Positions 35,001-42,450 are shown, counted from the stretch's first letter. The stretch is 48,889 nucleotides of DNA from an uncultured Alphaproteobacteria bacterium (GCA_903909375.1 CAIVVM010000044.1:1-48889); one strand, 5' to 3'. Translations and numbers: made by a program. The notes: generated by a model not told the origin, from the letters alone.

Positions 35001-35816
35001 TCACACGCCGCCGTTCTTGCGGACCAGCTTCTTGACATCGGGGTACATCTCTTCGCCCGCATCGCCATCCAGCTTTGACTTCACGATGGCGACGGTGATG
35101 GGACCGGTCTTCGGACCACCGGCTTCATAGCCTACGAAACGATAGCCCGTCGGCAGGTCCTTGCCGGTGTAGATGAAGGTCGCCCGGATGCCGCGTTTCT
35201 CGCGGCTGAAGGCTTCGCCCCGCAGGCGGACTTCGCGCCGCGACCGGATGGTGGCGCTGGAGTCGTTGGCGTCGATGGAAATCGGCCCCACACGGACCTT
35301 GGCTGTTTCGTCGTTTTCATTCGCCGTGATGTGGATGCCAGGAAGCTCAACCCGCATCGTCCCGTCGCCGTTTTCGGTCACATGTTTGCCGGAACTGTCG
35401 ATCCTCACATCTACGCTGGCGCGACTGGAATCCTCGAGCGCCTGCTCGGCCGCCGCTGCCGCAGCCTTGCCGGCGTCGGTGGCCGAAGCCGCCGTGGGCG
35501 GCGCCGGTGGCGCAGGTTCGCCGGCCATGGCCTTGTCATCCGGCTTTGGCGCGCTTCGATTGGCCAGCAGGATGGTTTCGATCGACGTCAGAGCCGCATC
35601 TGCCCCGCCAGCGGCAGACACCAGTTGCAAGGTCACCTCGGCCCCGCTGGATGTCATGTAGGTGCAAGACCTGCCGTCAGACGCTGCCGAGGTGCGGGAG
35701 AGGTCGCCCTGTGTTTGCGGACACTCCAGAGCCGTCCGCGCCGGTGGCGCTTTCACCGCGCAGGCCGACGTGCCCAGGGCCAGTCCTGATGCGGCCAGTA
35801 GATATAGCGTTCTCAT
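35001..35816 (-). CDS. Putative outer-membrane lipoprotein
   Basis: A 271-residue protein with a lipoprotein signal peptide (MRTLYLLAASGLALGTSAC, lipobox G-T-S-A-C type). The mature part has an Ala/Pro-rich stretch near residues 110-130 (GEPAPPAPPTAASATDA) and no domain I recognise; the last third is beta-rich. ATG 35816 gives the signal peptide; the in-frame ATG at 35852 would not. Its Shine-Dalgarno GGAG (35826-35829) lies in the right arm of a long hairpin (see that entry), so translation may be regulated. It is downstream of moxR on the same strand. Confidence 0.7.
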   Translation of the reverse strand: MRTLYLLAASGLALGTSACAVKAPPARTALECPQTQGDLSRTSAASDGRSCTYMTSSGAEVTLQLVSAAGGADAALTSIETILLANRSAPKPDDKAMAGEPAPPAPPTAASATDAGKAAAAAAEQALEDSSRASVDVRIDSSGKHVTENGDGTMRVELPGIHITANENDETAKVRVGPISIDANDSSATIRSRREVRLRGEAFSREKRGIRATFIYTGKDLPTGYRFVGYEAGGPKTGPITVAIVKSKLDGDAGEEMYPDVKKLVRKNGGV

Positions 35817-35820
35817 GGAA

Positions 35821-35870
35821 AAGGGCTCCGTCCGATCCGTCTGTTGCGACAAACGGTGGCCGGAGCCCTT
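35821..35870 (-). promoter_or_regulatory. Leader hairpin that sequesters the lipoprotein ribosome-binding site
   Basis: AAGGGCTCCG (35821-35830 on the plus strand) pairs with CGGAGCCCTT (35861-35870), a perfect 10-bp stem. An inner CCGT/ACGG stem (35837-35840 and 35853-35856) and a TGT/ACA pair lie around the loop. In the minus-strand transcript the right arm contains the GGAG of the lipoprotein gene (nine bases before its ATG) and is followed by TTTT. It could be a terminator for moxR, a translational switch, or both. Confidence 0.55.
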
Positions 35871-35909
35871 CCAAAAGGCGAGTGAATTCGGTGTAACGCC
35901 GAACGTAAC

Positions 35910-36776
35910 CTACTGGCCGGGGCGCGCCGCACCCTCGCGACGGGCCAGGAAGGCCAGGCGCTCGAACAGGTGCACGTCCTGCTCGTTCTTCAGCAGGGCG
36001 CCATGCAGCGGCGGGATCAGCTTGGTCGGATCCTTCTCCGCCAGGCTATCGGCGTCGATGTCCTCGACCATCAGCAGCTTCAGCCAGTCCAGCAACTCGG
36101 ACGTGGAGGGCTTCTTCTTCAGGCCCGGCACCTTGCGCATGTCGTAGAAGATACGCAGCGCCTCGGCCACCAGCTTGTTCTTGATCCCCGGATAGTGGAC
36201 GTCGACGATCTGCTGCATCGTCTCGGAGTCGGGGAAGCGGATGTAGTGGAAGAAGCAGCGGCGCAGGAACGCGTCCGGCAGTTCCTTCTCATTGTTCGAG
36301 GTGATGATCACGATCGGGCGGATCGCCGCCTTGATGGTCTCGTTGGTCTCGTAGACGTAGAACTCCATCCGATCGAGTTCCTGCAACAGGTCGTTCGGGA
36401 ACTCGATGTCGGCCTTGTCGATCTCGTCGATGAGCAACACGGGCCGGCCCTTGTGCTCGAAGGCTTCCCAGAGCTTGCCCTTCTTGATGTAGTTCTTGAC
36501 GTCCTTGACCCGCTCATCGCCCAACTGGCTGTCCCGCAGGCGGGTGACGGCGTCGTACTCGTAAAGGCCCATGGTGGCCTTGGTGGTCGACTTGATGTGC
36601 CAGGTGATCAGCTCGGATCCCAGCGCCTTGGCGATTTCCTCGGCCAGCACCGTCTTGCCGGTGCCGGGCTCGCCCTTGATCAGGAGCGGGCGCTCCAGGG
36701 CGATGGCGGCATTGACGGCCACCTTGAGGTCTTCGGTGGCGACGTAGTTGTCAGTCCCGGTAAAACGTTGGCTCAT
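35910..36776 (-). CDS. MoxR-type AAA+ ATPase
   Basis: A 288-residue AAA+ ATPase of the MoxR group, chaperone-like proteins that usually work with a vWA-domain partner. Walker A is GEPGTGKT (about residues 36-43) and Walker B is LLIDEIDK, with a sensor-1 region IIVITSNNEKELPDAFLRRC. The gene is separated from the upstream flbA-like gene by 126 bp, and the downstream gene is a lipoprotein rather than the common vWA (CoxE-like) protein, so a partner must be elsewhere. GGGGAG precedes the ATG. Confidence 0.92.
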   Translation of the reverse strand: MSQRFTGTDNYVATEDLKVAVNAAIALERPLLIKGEPGTGKTVLAEEIAKALGSELITWHIKSTTKATMGLYEYDAVTRLRDSQLGDERVKDVKNYIKKGKLWEAFEHKGRPVLLIDEIDKADIEFPNDLLQELDRMEFYVYETNETIKAAIRPIVIITSNNEKELPDAFLRRCFFHYIRFPDSETMQQIVDVHYPGIKNKLVAEALRIFYDMRKVPGLKKKPSTSELLDWLKLLMVEDIDADSLAEKDPTKLIPPLHGALLKNEQDVHLFERLAFLARREGAARPGQ

Positions 36777-36902
36777 CTAGGCTCCCCGTGCGGGCTCCGT
36801 GCCCGCATTCGAACAGTTGTTTGTCTGGGGTCAACCTATAGGGCCGCGCGCGATGTTCAAGCGCGTTCGAGCAGGCGCCGTCAGTAAGGCGGCTGCGCGG
36901 GG

Positions 36903-38705
36903 TCAGGCGCCCGGGGTGTTGGCGTCTGCCACGTGCGCGCCCAGCGCATCACCAATCAGCGTCATGACCCCGTCCCAGTCGCCATAGGTGGGGGTTATGA
37001 AGACGCGGGCCTGCGGATACCAGGGATAGCGGTCCGTGCCGAGGCGCGGCCATGAGCCGGGGGTCGAAATCAACCAGACCGGCGTGCCGCTCGAGGCGGC
37101 CAGGTTGAAACTCGCGTTCGCAAATCCGACGACAAGATCCATCGCGGCGCAGAGCGCGGCCACATCGTCCAGGTCCTTCTTCAGATCGATGCCGGGCGGC
37201 GTCCAGATCCGGACGCCGAACTCTTCCTCGGCCTGAGCCAGTTCCTCCGAACAGTCGCCGTACTGGAGATTGATGAAGCTGACGCCAGGAGTCTTGAGTA
37301 CAGGCGCCCACTGCGAGAAGGGCGAGAAATAGCGTTGGCGCGCGTCCTTGTTCGTAGCGCTCTTCCAGAGCAGCCCGACTTTTGGCCCGGCCGGAGCCGT
37401 CTTGAGCACCTTGCGCCAGTGTGCGACCCGCTTTGGATCAGGCTTGAGAAACCCCTTGTGCGCCGGAAAGTCGTCCAGCGTGCGACGAAACTCCCGCATC
37501 AGGCTGCCCATCGGCGTCCAGAGATCGGCCGAGGCGTGGTCGGTGTTCGGCGCCGAGCGGAGCGGGCGGGTCGCCCAGACGTGGGTCGTGTGCCAGGTGA
37601 CTTCGGCCGTGGGGAAGCTGCGCTGGAACAGCGAAACCAGACGCGGCTCTACGGCGATCCGCAGCTTGCCCTCAGGGCCCAGTTTCTCCAGCAGGTCCGG
37701 TAGGACGTTGGCGAACAGGATCTCGTCACCTAGACCCTGTTCGCCAACTACCAGCACGGTCTTGCCGGCGACATCAGCGCCTGGCGACCAGCGGGGACGG
37801 TCGATAAAGAAGTTTGTGACATCGGCGAATTGCGGCGACAGGCGGGCCTCGTAGTCATCCCACCCTTCGCCCAGCCGGCTCATGGCCAACTGGTAGGAAC
37901 TGCGCGCCAGCAGCATCATCTGGCGGTCGTCTGCGGTGATCACCAGCTTCATGGCCTCTTCGCAGTCTTCCAGCGCGCCCTCAGGGTCGCCGAGCCCGAG
38001 TTTCACCTGGCTTAGATTGTACCTCGACTTCCCGAACGTCGGGGCCAGCCGGATCGCTTCGGAGAAGAAGATGCAGGCCGTTTCAAGGTCGCCCCGTTCC
38101 ATCAGGATGGTGCCGAGGGTGTTCCAAAGCATCTGGGCTTCAGGGTTGACGCCAATGGCCTGCCTGAGGAGCTCGACCGCCTCGTCAGGGCGTCCGCGAT
38201 CGCGCACGACCGTCGCCAGGTTGTTCACCCCTTCCGGCCGATCCGGCGCGTGCTCTACATAGTGGCGGAACAGCTTCTCGGCCTGTTCGTGCATGCCCAT
38301 TCGATAGGCCAGGCGCCCCAGGTCATTGGCGACCTCGGCGTGGTCAGGCAAAAGCTGCAGCGCCGCTTCATAGGCCTTGATCGAACTGGTGAAATCGCCC
38401 GCGCGCTCTCGCGCCATCGCCAGAAGGTACCAGCCGACGCCGTTCTTCTCGTCCTTCTCCAGCGCCTTGATGGCCCACCTGCCGCCGGCCACGAAGTCCT
38501 CGCGGTTCAGGGCTTCAATGGCGCGCTTGAGGATCGGCTGAACGGCCAGCGCCTTGAGTTCGCGGACCGCCTCGTTGAGGGTCGCCAGAGCGTCCTTGTT
38601 GGCGGCCTGGCCCATGTCGACAACCGACATCCGGGCAGGTGTGGCCCCGGCCGACTCCTGCAGCGCCCGGCTGGATGCGGCGTTGATCATCGCATTGCGC
38701 GACAT
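36903..38705 (-). CDS. flbA: TPR-glycosyltransferase fusion protein, FlbA-like (flagellin modification)
   Basis: A 600-residue cytoplasmic protein with an N-terminal run of tetratricopeptide repeats (about residues 60-275: WYLLAMARERAGDFTSSIKA, VANDLGRLAYRMGMHEQAEK, LWNTLGTILMERGDLETACI). A C-terminal glycosyltransferase-family-9-like domain follows (about 310-590: VLVVGEQGLGDEILFANVLP, then VGLLWKSATNK and FANASFNLAASSGTPVWLI). This architecture and its place beside flbT match Caulobacter FlbA, known as required for flagellin modification. I name it by context, so the symbol is likely but not certain. It is divergent from flbT, and a CtrA-type box lies 45 bp upstream. Confidence 0.75.
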   Translation of the reverse strand: MSRNAMINAASSRALQESAGATPARMSVVDMGQAANKDALATLNEAVRELKALAVQPILKRAIEALNREDFVAGGRWAIKALEKDEKNGVGWYLLAMARERAGDFTSSIKAYEAALQLLPDHAEVANDLGRLAYRMGMHEQAEKLFRHYVEHAPDRPEGVNNLATVVRDRGRPDEAVELLRQAIGVNPEAQMLWNTLGTILMERGDLETACIFFSEAIRLAPTFGKSRYNLSQVKLGLGDPEGALEDCEEAMKLVITADDRQMMLLARSSYQLAMSRLGEGWDDYEARLSPQFADVTNFFIDRPRWSPGADVAGKTVLVVGEQGLGDEILFANVLPDLLEKLGPEGKLRIAVEPRLVSLFQRSFPTAEVTWHTTHVWATRPLRSAPNTDHASADLWTPMGSLMREFRRTLDDFPAHKGFLKPDPKRVAHWRKVLKTAPAGPKVGLLWKSATNKDARQRYFSPFSQWAPVLKTPGVSFINLQYGDCSEELAQAEEEFGVRIWTPPGIDLKKDLDDVAALCAAMDLVVGFANASFNLAASSGTPVWLISTPGSWPRLGTDRYPWYPQARVFITPTYGDWDGVMTLIGDALGAHVADANTPGA

Positions 38706-38749
38706 GGATTCACCTCAGGTTGGACCGCCCCTTGCTCGCCTGATTATGC

Positions 38750-38764
38750 TTAATCGCGCGTTAA
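38750..38764. promoter_or_regulatory. CtrA box (TTAA-N7-TTAA) between flbA-like gene and flbT
   Basis: TTAA (38750-38753), TCGCGCG, TTAA (38761-38764), an exact match to the CtrA cell-cycle regulator site. It sits 45 bp upstream of the flbA-like ATG on the minus strand and 165 bp upstream of flbT. A half-site-like TTAACC follows at 38820-38825. The position suits activation of the minus-strand gene by overlapping its -35 region. Confidence 0.65.
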
Positions 38765-38928
38765 TCGTGGGTGCGTGGGCCTCGACCGGAAAGCTTGTCC
38801 TTTGCCCGCAAGGCGTCGTTAACCGGAAAACGTCTATGCATGGGGTGCGCCGGGGTTCGGCATGCGCGAAGTTGATCTGACGCGAATCGCAATGGTGCGG
38901 CTCGGCGCGCAAGAAAAGGGAGACGGGC

Positions 38929-39354
38929 TTGCCCCTGAAGTTGTCTCTGAGACCCGGAGAGAAATTCGTCCTGAACGGCGCTGTGCTGCAGAACGGCGAT
39001 CGCCGCGCGGTCCTGGTGCTGCAGAACAAGGCCTCGGTCCTTCGGGAGAAGGACATCTTGCAGGAATCCGAAGTCGAGACGCCCGCTCGCCGGATCTATT
39101 TCCCGGTCATGATGATGTATCTCGATGAGGCGAGCGCCCAGCGCCACTACGACGAGTTCGTCCTGAGGCTGACCGAGTTCATGGGCGTCATCCAGAATCC
39201 GTTGATCCTGACGCATTGCGTCAACATATCGCGCCATTGCATGGAGCGTGAGTTCTACAAGGCGCTCATGCTCTGCCGGAAACTTATTGAGTACGAAGAC
39301 GAAAGGTTGGGGCATGTCCCTACAGGCTTACCAGCAGGCGGCGACGCGGGCTGA
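38929..39354 (+). CDS. flbT: Flagellar biosynthesis repressor FlbT
   Basis: FlbT is known to repress flagellin synthesis after transcription by acting on the 5' leader of flagellin mRNA. The 141-residue protein shows the family pattern [20 protein letters not shown] at the start and [25 protein letters not shown] later. The start is TTG 38929, preceded by AAAAGGGAGA; there is no ATG in frame at this point. It overlaps the start of flaF by 41 bp, so the two regulators are coupled. The pair ends at a strong terminator. Confidence 0.93.
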   Translation: MPLKLSLRPGEKFVLNGAVLQNGDRRAVLVLQNKASVLREKDILQESEVETPARRIYFPVMMMYLDEASAQRHYDEFVLRLTEFMGVIQNPLILTHCVNISRHCMEREFYKALMLCRKLIEYEDERLGHVPTGLPAGGDAG

Positions 39355-39679
39355 AAGCCCGCGCGACACCGAATACCGCCTGTTCGCGCAGGTCACCCGC
39401 GCGCTGATCGAGGCCTCGAAGCTGGATCCGCTGGATTTCGGCGGCCGGGCTGATGCGCTCGACTGGAATCGCCGCGTATGGACCGCATTCGCCGCGGATT
39501 GCGGCAGCCCCGACAATGGCCTGCCGAAGCCTTTGCGGGCATCGATCATTTCGCTGAGCCTCTGGGTCGGCAGGCACACCAGTCTGGTGATCCGTCGCGA
39601 GGAAGAGATCGAACCTCTGATCGAGATCAACCGGATGATCATGCAGGGTCTCGCGGCTGGAGCCCAGGCCGCCGCCTGA
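39314..39679 (+). CDS. flaF: Flagellar biosynthesis regulator FlaF
   Basis: FlaF is the known partner of FlbT and is needed for flagellin synthesis and secretion. The 121-residue protein begins [20 protein letters not shown] and has the conserved helical segments [30 protein letters not shown] and [23 protein letters not shown] 39314 lies inside the flbT 3' end. The gene is followed by an intrinsic terminator at 39704-39729. Confidence 0.93.
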   Translation: MSLQAYQQAATRAESPRDTEYRLFAQVTRALIEASKLDPLDFGGRADALDWNRRVWTAFAADCGSPDNGLPKPLRASIISLSLWVGRHTSLVIRREEEIEPLIEINRMIMQGLAAGAQAAA

Positions 39680-39703
39680 TCCTGCGGTTTTGTCGCATCT
39701 GGG

Positions 39704-39729
39704 AGGCCGCAGGCGACTGCGGCCTTTTT
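39704..39729 (+). terminator. Intrinsic terminator of flbT-flaF
   Basis: AGGCCGCAG (39704-39712), loop GCGA, CTGCGGCCT (39717-39725), then four further T residues. A perfect nine-base-pair stem with a U tail, 24 bp after the flaF stop. Confidence 0.9.
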
Positions 39730-39736
39730 CATGTCC

Positions 39737-39751
39737 CGGCAGCTTCTGCCG
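39737..39751. promoter_or_regulatory. FlbD-type enhancer dyad (ftr-like) upstream of flagellin 1
   Basis: CGGCA-GCTTC-TGCCG, a perfect inverted repeat. Its centre is 119 bp upstream of the centre of the sigma-54 element. The same dyad lies at 120 bp in front of the second flagellin. Known FlbD enhancers (ftr) sit about 100 bp upstream of Caulobacter flagellin promoters. Confidence 0.65.
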
Positions 39752-39817
39752 CGCGGCAAATGCGCGCTAACTTTTGCGCGTGGCCCGCCGGGTCAGAATC
39801 CTCAAAATAATTAAAAT

Positions 39818-39830
39818 AATCAATTAGATA
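39818..39830 (+). promoter_or_regulatory. Candidate IHF site, flagellin 1 promoter
   Basis: AATCAATTAGATA matches the IHF consensus WATCAA-N4-TTR with one mismatch, in the AT-rich stretch 39803-39830, between the dyad and the sigma-54 element. IHF bends this DNA in other flagellin promoters. Confidence 0.5.
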
Positions 39831-39855
39831 TGGGTTCCGGTCCGGGTTAACGGCC

Positions 39856-39870
39856 TGGCATGCCGATTGC
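39856..39870 (+). promoter_or_regulatory. Sigma-54 promoter (-24/-12) of flagellin 1
   Basis: TGGCAT-GCCGA-TTGC, an almost exact match to TGGCAC-N5-TTGC. The transcription start is expected near 39882, giving a 60-base leader before ATG 39942. Confidence 0.85.
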
Positions 39871-39941
39871 GAAGGGTGGGGCAAGCGCAAAGTCGCTCAT
39901 CGGCGAAGCCGGTTTTCCCCTTCCAGAATGGAAACTGCAAC

Positions 39942-40760
39942 ATGTCCAATTCGGTCAATACGAACGTTGGCGCGCAGGTCGCGCTGCAAAACCTGAATAA
40001 AACCAACGCGGAGCTTGCCACCACACAGACCAGAATCAACACCGGCAAGAAGGTTGCGACGGCAAAGGACAATGGCGCAATCTGGGCGATCGCCCAGAAC
40101 CAGCGCGCCGCCTCCAACGCTCTGAACTCCGTCAGGGAATCCCTGCAGCGCGGTCAATCGACCGTCGAGGTTGCGATTTCGGCTGGTGAGACCATTTCCG
40201 ACCTGCTCCTGCAGTTGAAGGAAAAGGCGCTCTCCGCCGCTGACGCAGGATTGGACGCAACCAGCCGTGGTGCGCTCGCCGATGAGTTCCAATCCCTGCT
40301 GCTTCAAATCAGCAAGGCGGTGAGCAACGCCGAGTTCAATGGCGCCAACCTGCTCAAGCAGGGCGGCACCACGATCAACGCCCTGGCCAACTCTGACGCC
40401 TCTTCGGTGCTCACGGTTGCCGCCCAGACCTTGACCCTGACGGCGCTGTCGCTTGCGACAAGCACCCTCGGAACCAAGACGCTGGCCTCAACGGCCATTG
40501 GCGTTGTGAATTCGGCGATCACGGAAGTTTCCAGCAAGCTGTCGAAGCTGGGCACCGGGTCCAAGGCCCTGGGCGCTCACCTTATCTTCGTCAACAAGCT
40601 GCAGGACACAGTCGATGCCGGTGTAGGCAACCTTGTCGACGCGGATCTCGCGAAGGAAAGCGCCAAGCTCCAGGCCCTGCAGACAAAGCAGCAGCTGGGG
40701 GTTCAGGCGCTCCAGATCGCGAACCAGGCGCCGACAATCCTGCTGGGTCTGTTCCGCTAG
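39942..40760 (+). CDS. Flagellin 1
   Basis: A 272-residue minimal flagellin with only the D0/D1 core: the N-terminal helix ([20 protein letters not shown] to [19 protein letters not shown]) and the C-terminal helix ([20 protein letters not shown] to ILLGLFR). No hypervariable D2/D3 domain, as in Caulobacter. ATG 39942 was chosen over the in-frame 39867 because it starts the conserved sequence. It carries HLIF where the other two flagellins have HLNF. It is driven by the sigma-54 promoter above and ends at a terminator. It differs from flagellin 2 at about 27 of 272 residues by my count. Confidence 0.95.
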   Translation: MSNSVNTNVGAQVALQNLNKTNAELATTQTRINTGKKVATAKDNGAIWAIAQNQRAASNALNSVRESLQRGQSTVEVAISAGETISDLLLQLKEKALSAADAGLDATSRGALADEFQSLLLQISKAVSNAEFNGANLLKQGGTTINALANSDASSVLTVAAQTLTLTALSLATSTLGTKTLASTAIGVVNSAITEVSSKLSKLGTGSKALGAHLIFVNKLQDTVDAGVGNLVDADLAKESAKLQALQTKQQLGVQALQIANQAPTILLGLFR

Positions 40761-40769
40761 GTCATTGCT

Positions 40770-40802
40770 GCCAGGCGAGCTTTGGTTCGCCTGGCGGCCT
40801 CT
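40770..40802 (+). terminator. Intrinsic terminator of flagellin 1
   Basis: GCCAGGCGA (40770-40778) pairs perfectly with TCGCCTGGC (40787-40795) around an eight-base loop, nine bases after the flagellin 1 stop. The following CTCTTT is a weak U tract. Confidence 0.65.
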
Positions 40803-40834
40803 TTGCGCGGTAGGCCGGAATTGCCGGTCTCGGC

Positions 40835-40849
40835 CGGCATATTCTGCCG
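40835..40849. promoter_or_regulatory. FlbD-type enhancer dyad (ftr-like), flagellin 2, copy 1
   Basis: CGGCA-TATTC-TGCCG, a perfect inverted repeat identical in layout to the one at 39737. Its centre is 120 bp upstream of the centre of the sigma-54 element of flagellin 2. Confidence 0.65.
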
Positions 40850-40865
40850 ACCTGAGCGCCCCACC

Positions 40866-40880
40866 GGGCAGAAATTGCCG
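40866..40880. promoter_or_regulatory. FlbD-type enhancer dyad, flagellin 2, copy 2
   Basis: GGGCA-GAAAT-TGCCG, the same dyad with one mismatched base. It is centred 31 bp (three helical turns) downstream of the first copy. A third half-site, TGCCG, is at 40822-40826. Confidence 0.55.
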
Positions 40881-40919
40881 GGCTCCAACAGGCTTAACAG
40901 TCCTATAACTCAATATTTT

Positions 40920-40932
40920 CAATGATTTGATC
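40920..40932 (-). promoter_or_regulatory. Candidate IHF site, flagellin 2 promoter
   Basis: On the minus strand GATCAAATCATTG matches WATCAA-N4-TTR with one mismatch. Its centre is 36 bp upstream of the sigma-54 element centre, against 39 bp for flagellin 1. Confidence 0.5.
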
Positions 40933-40954
40933 TCGGAAGTGCGGGTGCCTCGTT

Positions 40955-40969
40955 TGGCGCGTTCGTTGC
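40955..40969 (+). promoter_or_regulatory. Sigma-54 promoter of flagellin 2
   Basis: TGGCGC-GTTCG-TTGC matches TGGCAC-N5-TTGC with one base different in the -24 part. A start near 40981 gives a 58-base leader before ATG 41039. Confidence 0.8.
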
Positions 40970-41038
40970 TTCCAAGGGGACAGGCAAAACGCCTCTGGCT
41001 GTCAGAATGACGGTCGGTCCCTGAGAAATAGGTCTAAA

Positions 41039-41857
41039 ATGCCCAATTCAGTGAATACCAATGTCGGCGCCCAGGTCGCCCTTCAGAACCTGAACCAGAC
41101 GAACCGGGAACTGGAAACCACCCAGAGCCGTATCAATACCGGCAAGAAGATCGGCAACGCCAAGGACAATGGCGCCGTCTGGGCCATCGCCCAGAACCAG
41201 CGTGCCGCCTCCAGCGCTCTGAACTCCGTCCGGGAATCGCTCCAGCGTGGTCAATCGACCGCAGAGGTTGCGATTTCGGCCGGCGAGACCATTTCCGACC
41301 TGCTTCTGCAGCTGAAGGAAAAGGCGCTCTCCGCCGCTGACGCGGGTCTGGACTCCACCAGCCGTACAGCTCTTGCCGACGAGTACAGCTCTATCCTCGG
41401 CCAGATCAGCAAGGCGGTGAGCAACGCCGAGTTCAATGGTGGCAACCTGCTCAAGCAGGGTGGCACCACGATCAACGCCCTGGCCAACTCTGACGCCTCT
41501 TCGGTGCTCACGGTTGCCGCCCAGACCCTGACGCTTTCCGCACTGTCGCTGTCGACCAGCTCGATCAGCACGAAGACCCTGGCCTCTACGGCCATCGGCC
41601 TCGTGAACTCGGCGATCACGGAAGTCTCCAGCAAGCTGTCGAAGCTGGGCACCGGGTCCAAGGCCCTGGGCGCTCACCTTAACTTCGTCAACAAGCTGCA
41701 GGATACGATTGACGCTGGGGTCGGCAACCTCGTCGACGCCGATCTCGCGAAGGAAAGCGCCAAGCTCCAGGCTCTGCAGACGAAGCAGCAGCTGGGTGTT
41801 CAGGCGCTCCAGATCGCGAACCAGGCGCCGTCGATCCTGCTGGGTCTGTTCCGCTAA
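41039..41857 (+). CDS. Flagellin 2
   Basis: A 272-residue minimal flagellin, 90% identical to flagellin 1, from [20 protein letters not shown] to ILLGLFR. Several stretches are identical at the DNA level to flagellin 1, for example from the GGTTCAC-less region coding for [20 protein letters not shown] and that for [18 protein letters not shown]. It is 278 bp downstream of flagellin 1, has its own promoter, and is followed by a hairpin at 41910-41936. Confidence 0.95.
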   Translation: MPNSVNTNVGAQVALQNLNQTNRELETTQSRINTGKKIGNAKDNGAVWAIAQNQRAASSALNSVRESLQRGQSTAEVAISAGETISDLLLQLKEKALSAADAGLDSTSRTALADEYSSILGQISKAVSNAEFNGGNLLKQGGTTINALANSDASSVLTVAAQTLTLSALSLSTSSISTKTLASTAIGLVNSAITEVSSKLSKLGTGSKALGAHLNFVNKLQDTIDAGVGNLVDADLAKESAKLQALQTKQQLGVQALQIANQAPSILLGLFR

Positions 41858-41909
41858 AGGAACGCGCCGCCCGGGACGATCTGATGTTCCGGGCATCACC
41901 CCAAATGCG

Positions 41910-41936
41910 CCGGCGGGCGGCTCGCCCGTCCGCCGG
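41910..41936 (+). terminator. Hairpin after flagellin 2 (possible terminator)
   Basis: CCGGCGGGCGG (41910-41920) pairs with CCGTCCGCCGG (41926-41936) around a five-base loop, 11 pairs with one G-U. There is no strong U tract (CTTTCC follows). It lies between flagellin 2 and flaG and may limit read-through into flaG. Confidence 0.5.
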
Positions 41937-41989
41937 TCGCACTTTCCCCATAGTCCGGAGCGCCGCACCACAGGTCGGCGAGAGGAGCG

Positions 41990-42277
41990 ATGGAACCCAA
42001 GATCGAAGCCAACGCACGCTTGCTCGATCCAGCCCCGACGCAAGTCCAGCCAGGTTCGGCGTCTGGGAAACCAGAGGCGAAGCCGGTGGCGACCGGCCCG
42101 GATCCAGTCGACATTCGTCTGGTCATTGAAGAAGGCGAGGTCAGCGGCTCGTACGTCTACAAGACGATCAACCGTGTGACCGGTGAAGTCCTGCAGCAGT
42201 TTCCTCGGGAGGATCTCCTGAAGCTGCAATCAGGCGACGGGTACAAGTCCGGGGCGATCGTACGCACAGAGGCCTGA
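41990..42277 (+). CDS. flaG: FlaG-family flagellar protein
   Basis: A 95-residue protein of the FlaG type, which affects filament length in other bacteria. The conserved C-terminal segment YVYKTINRVTGEVLQQFPRE, then DLLKL, is diagnostic. The N-terminal 45 residues are Pro/Ala-rich and not conserved. AGAGGAG immediately precedes ATG 41990. It lies between flagellins 2 and 3. Confidence 0.82.
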   Translation: MEPKIEANARLLDPAPTQVQPGSASGKPEAKPVATGPDPVDIRLVIEEGEVSGSYVYKTINRVTGEVLQQFPREDLLKLQSGDGYKSGAIVRTEA

Positions 42278-42450
42278 TCCCGCCCGGCCCGGCGTTCGCG
42301 CAGGTCCGATAAGCACTGTCAACCGCCCCGGAGCGCCCGGCGGCGGCGTTCTGTCGTGGCGCGTTAACCTTCTGCTCACCACGTTTTCCTAGAGTGTCCT
42401 CACCACACGGTTGCGAGTCGCCGCCGGGGTCGGACCGCCAGGAGAGCGTG

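Noticed and set aside
41048..42229. 393-codon ORF on the minus strand
   Set aside because: Antisense to flagellin 2 and flaG; an equivalent shadow exists over flagellin 1.
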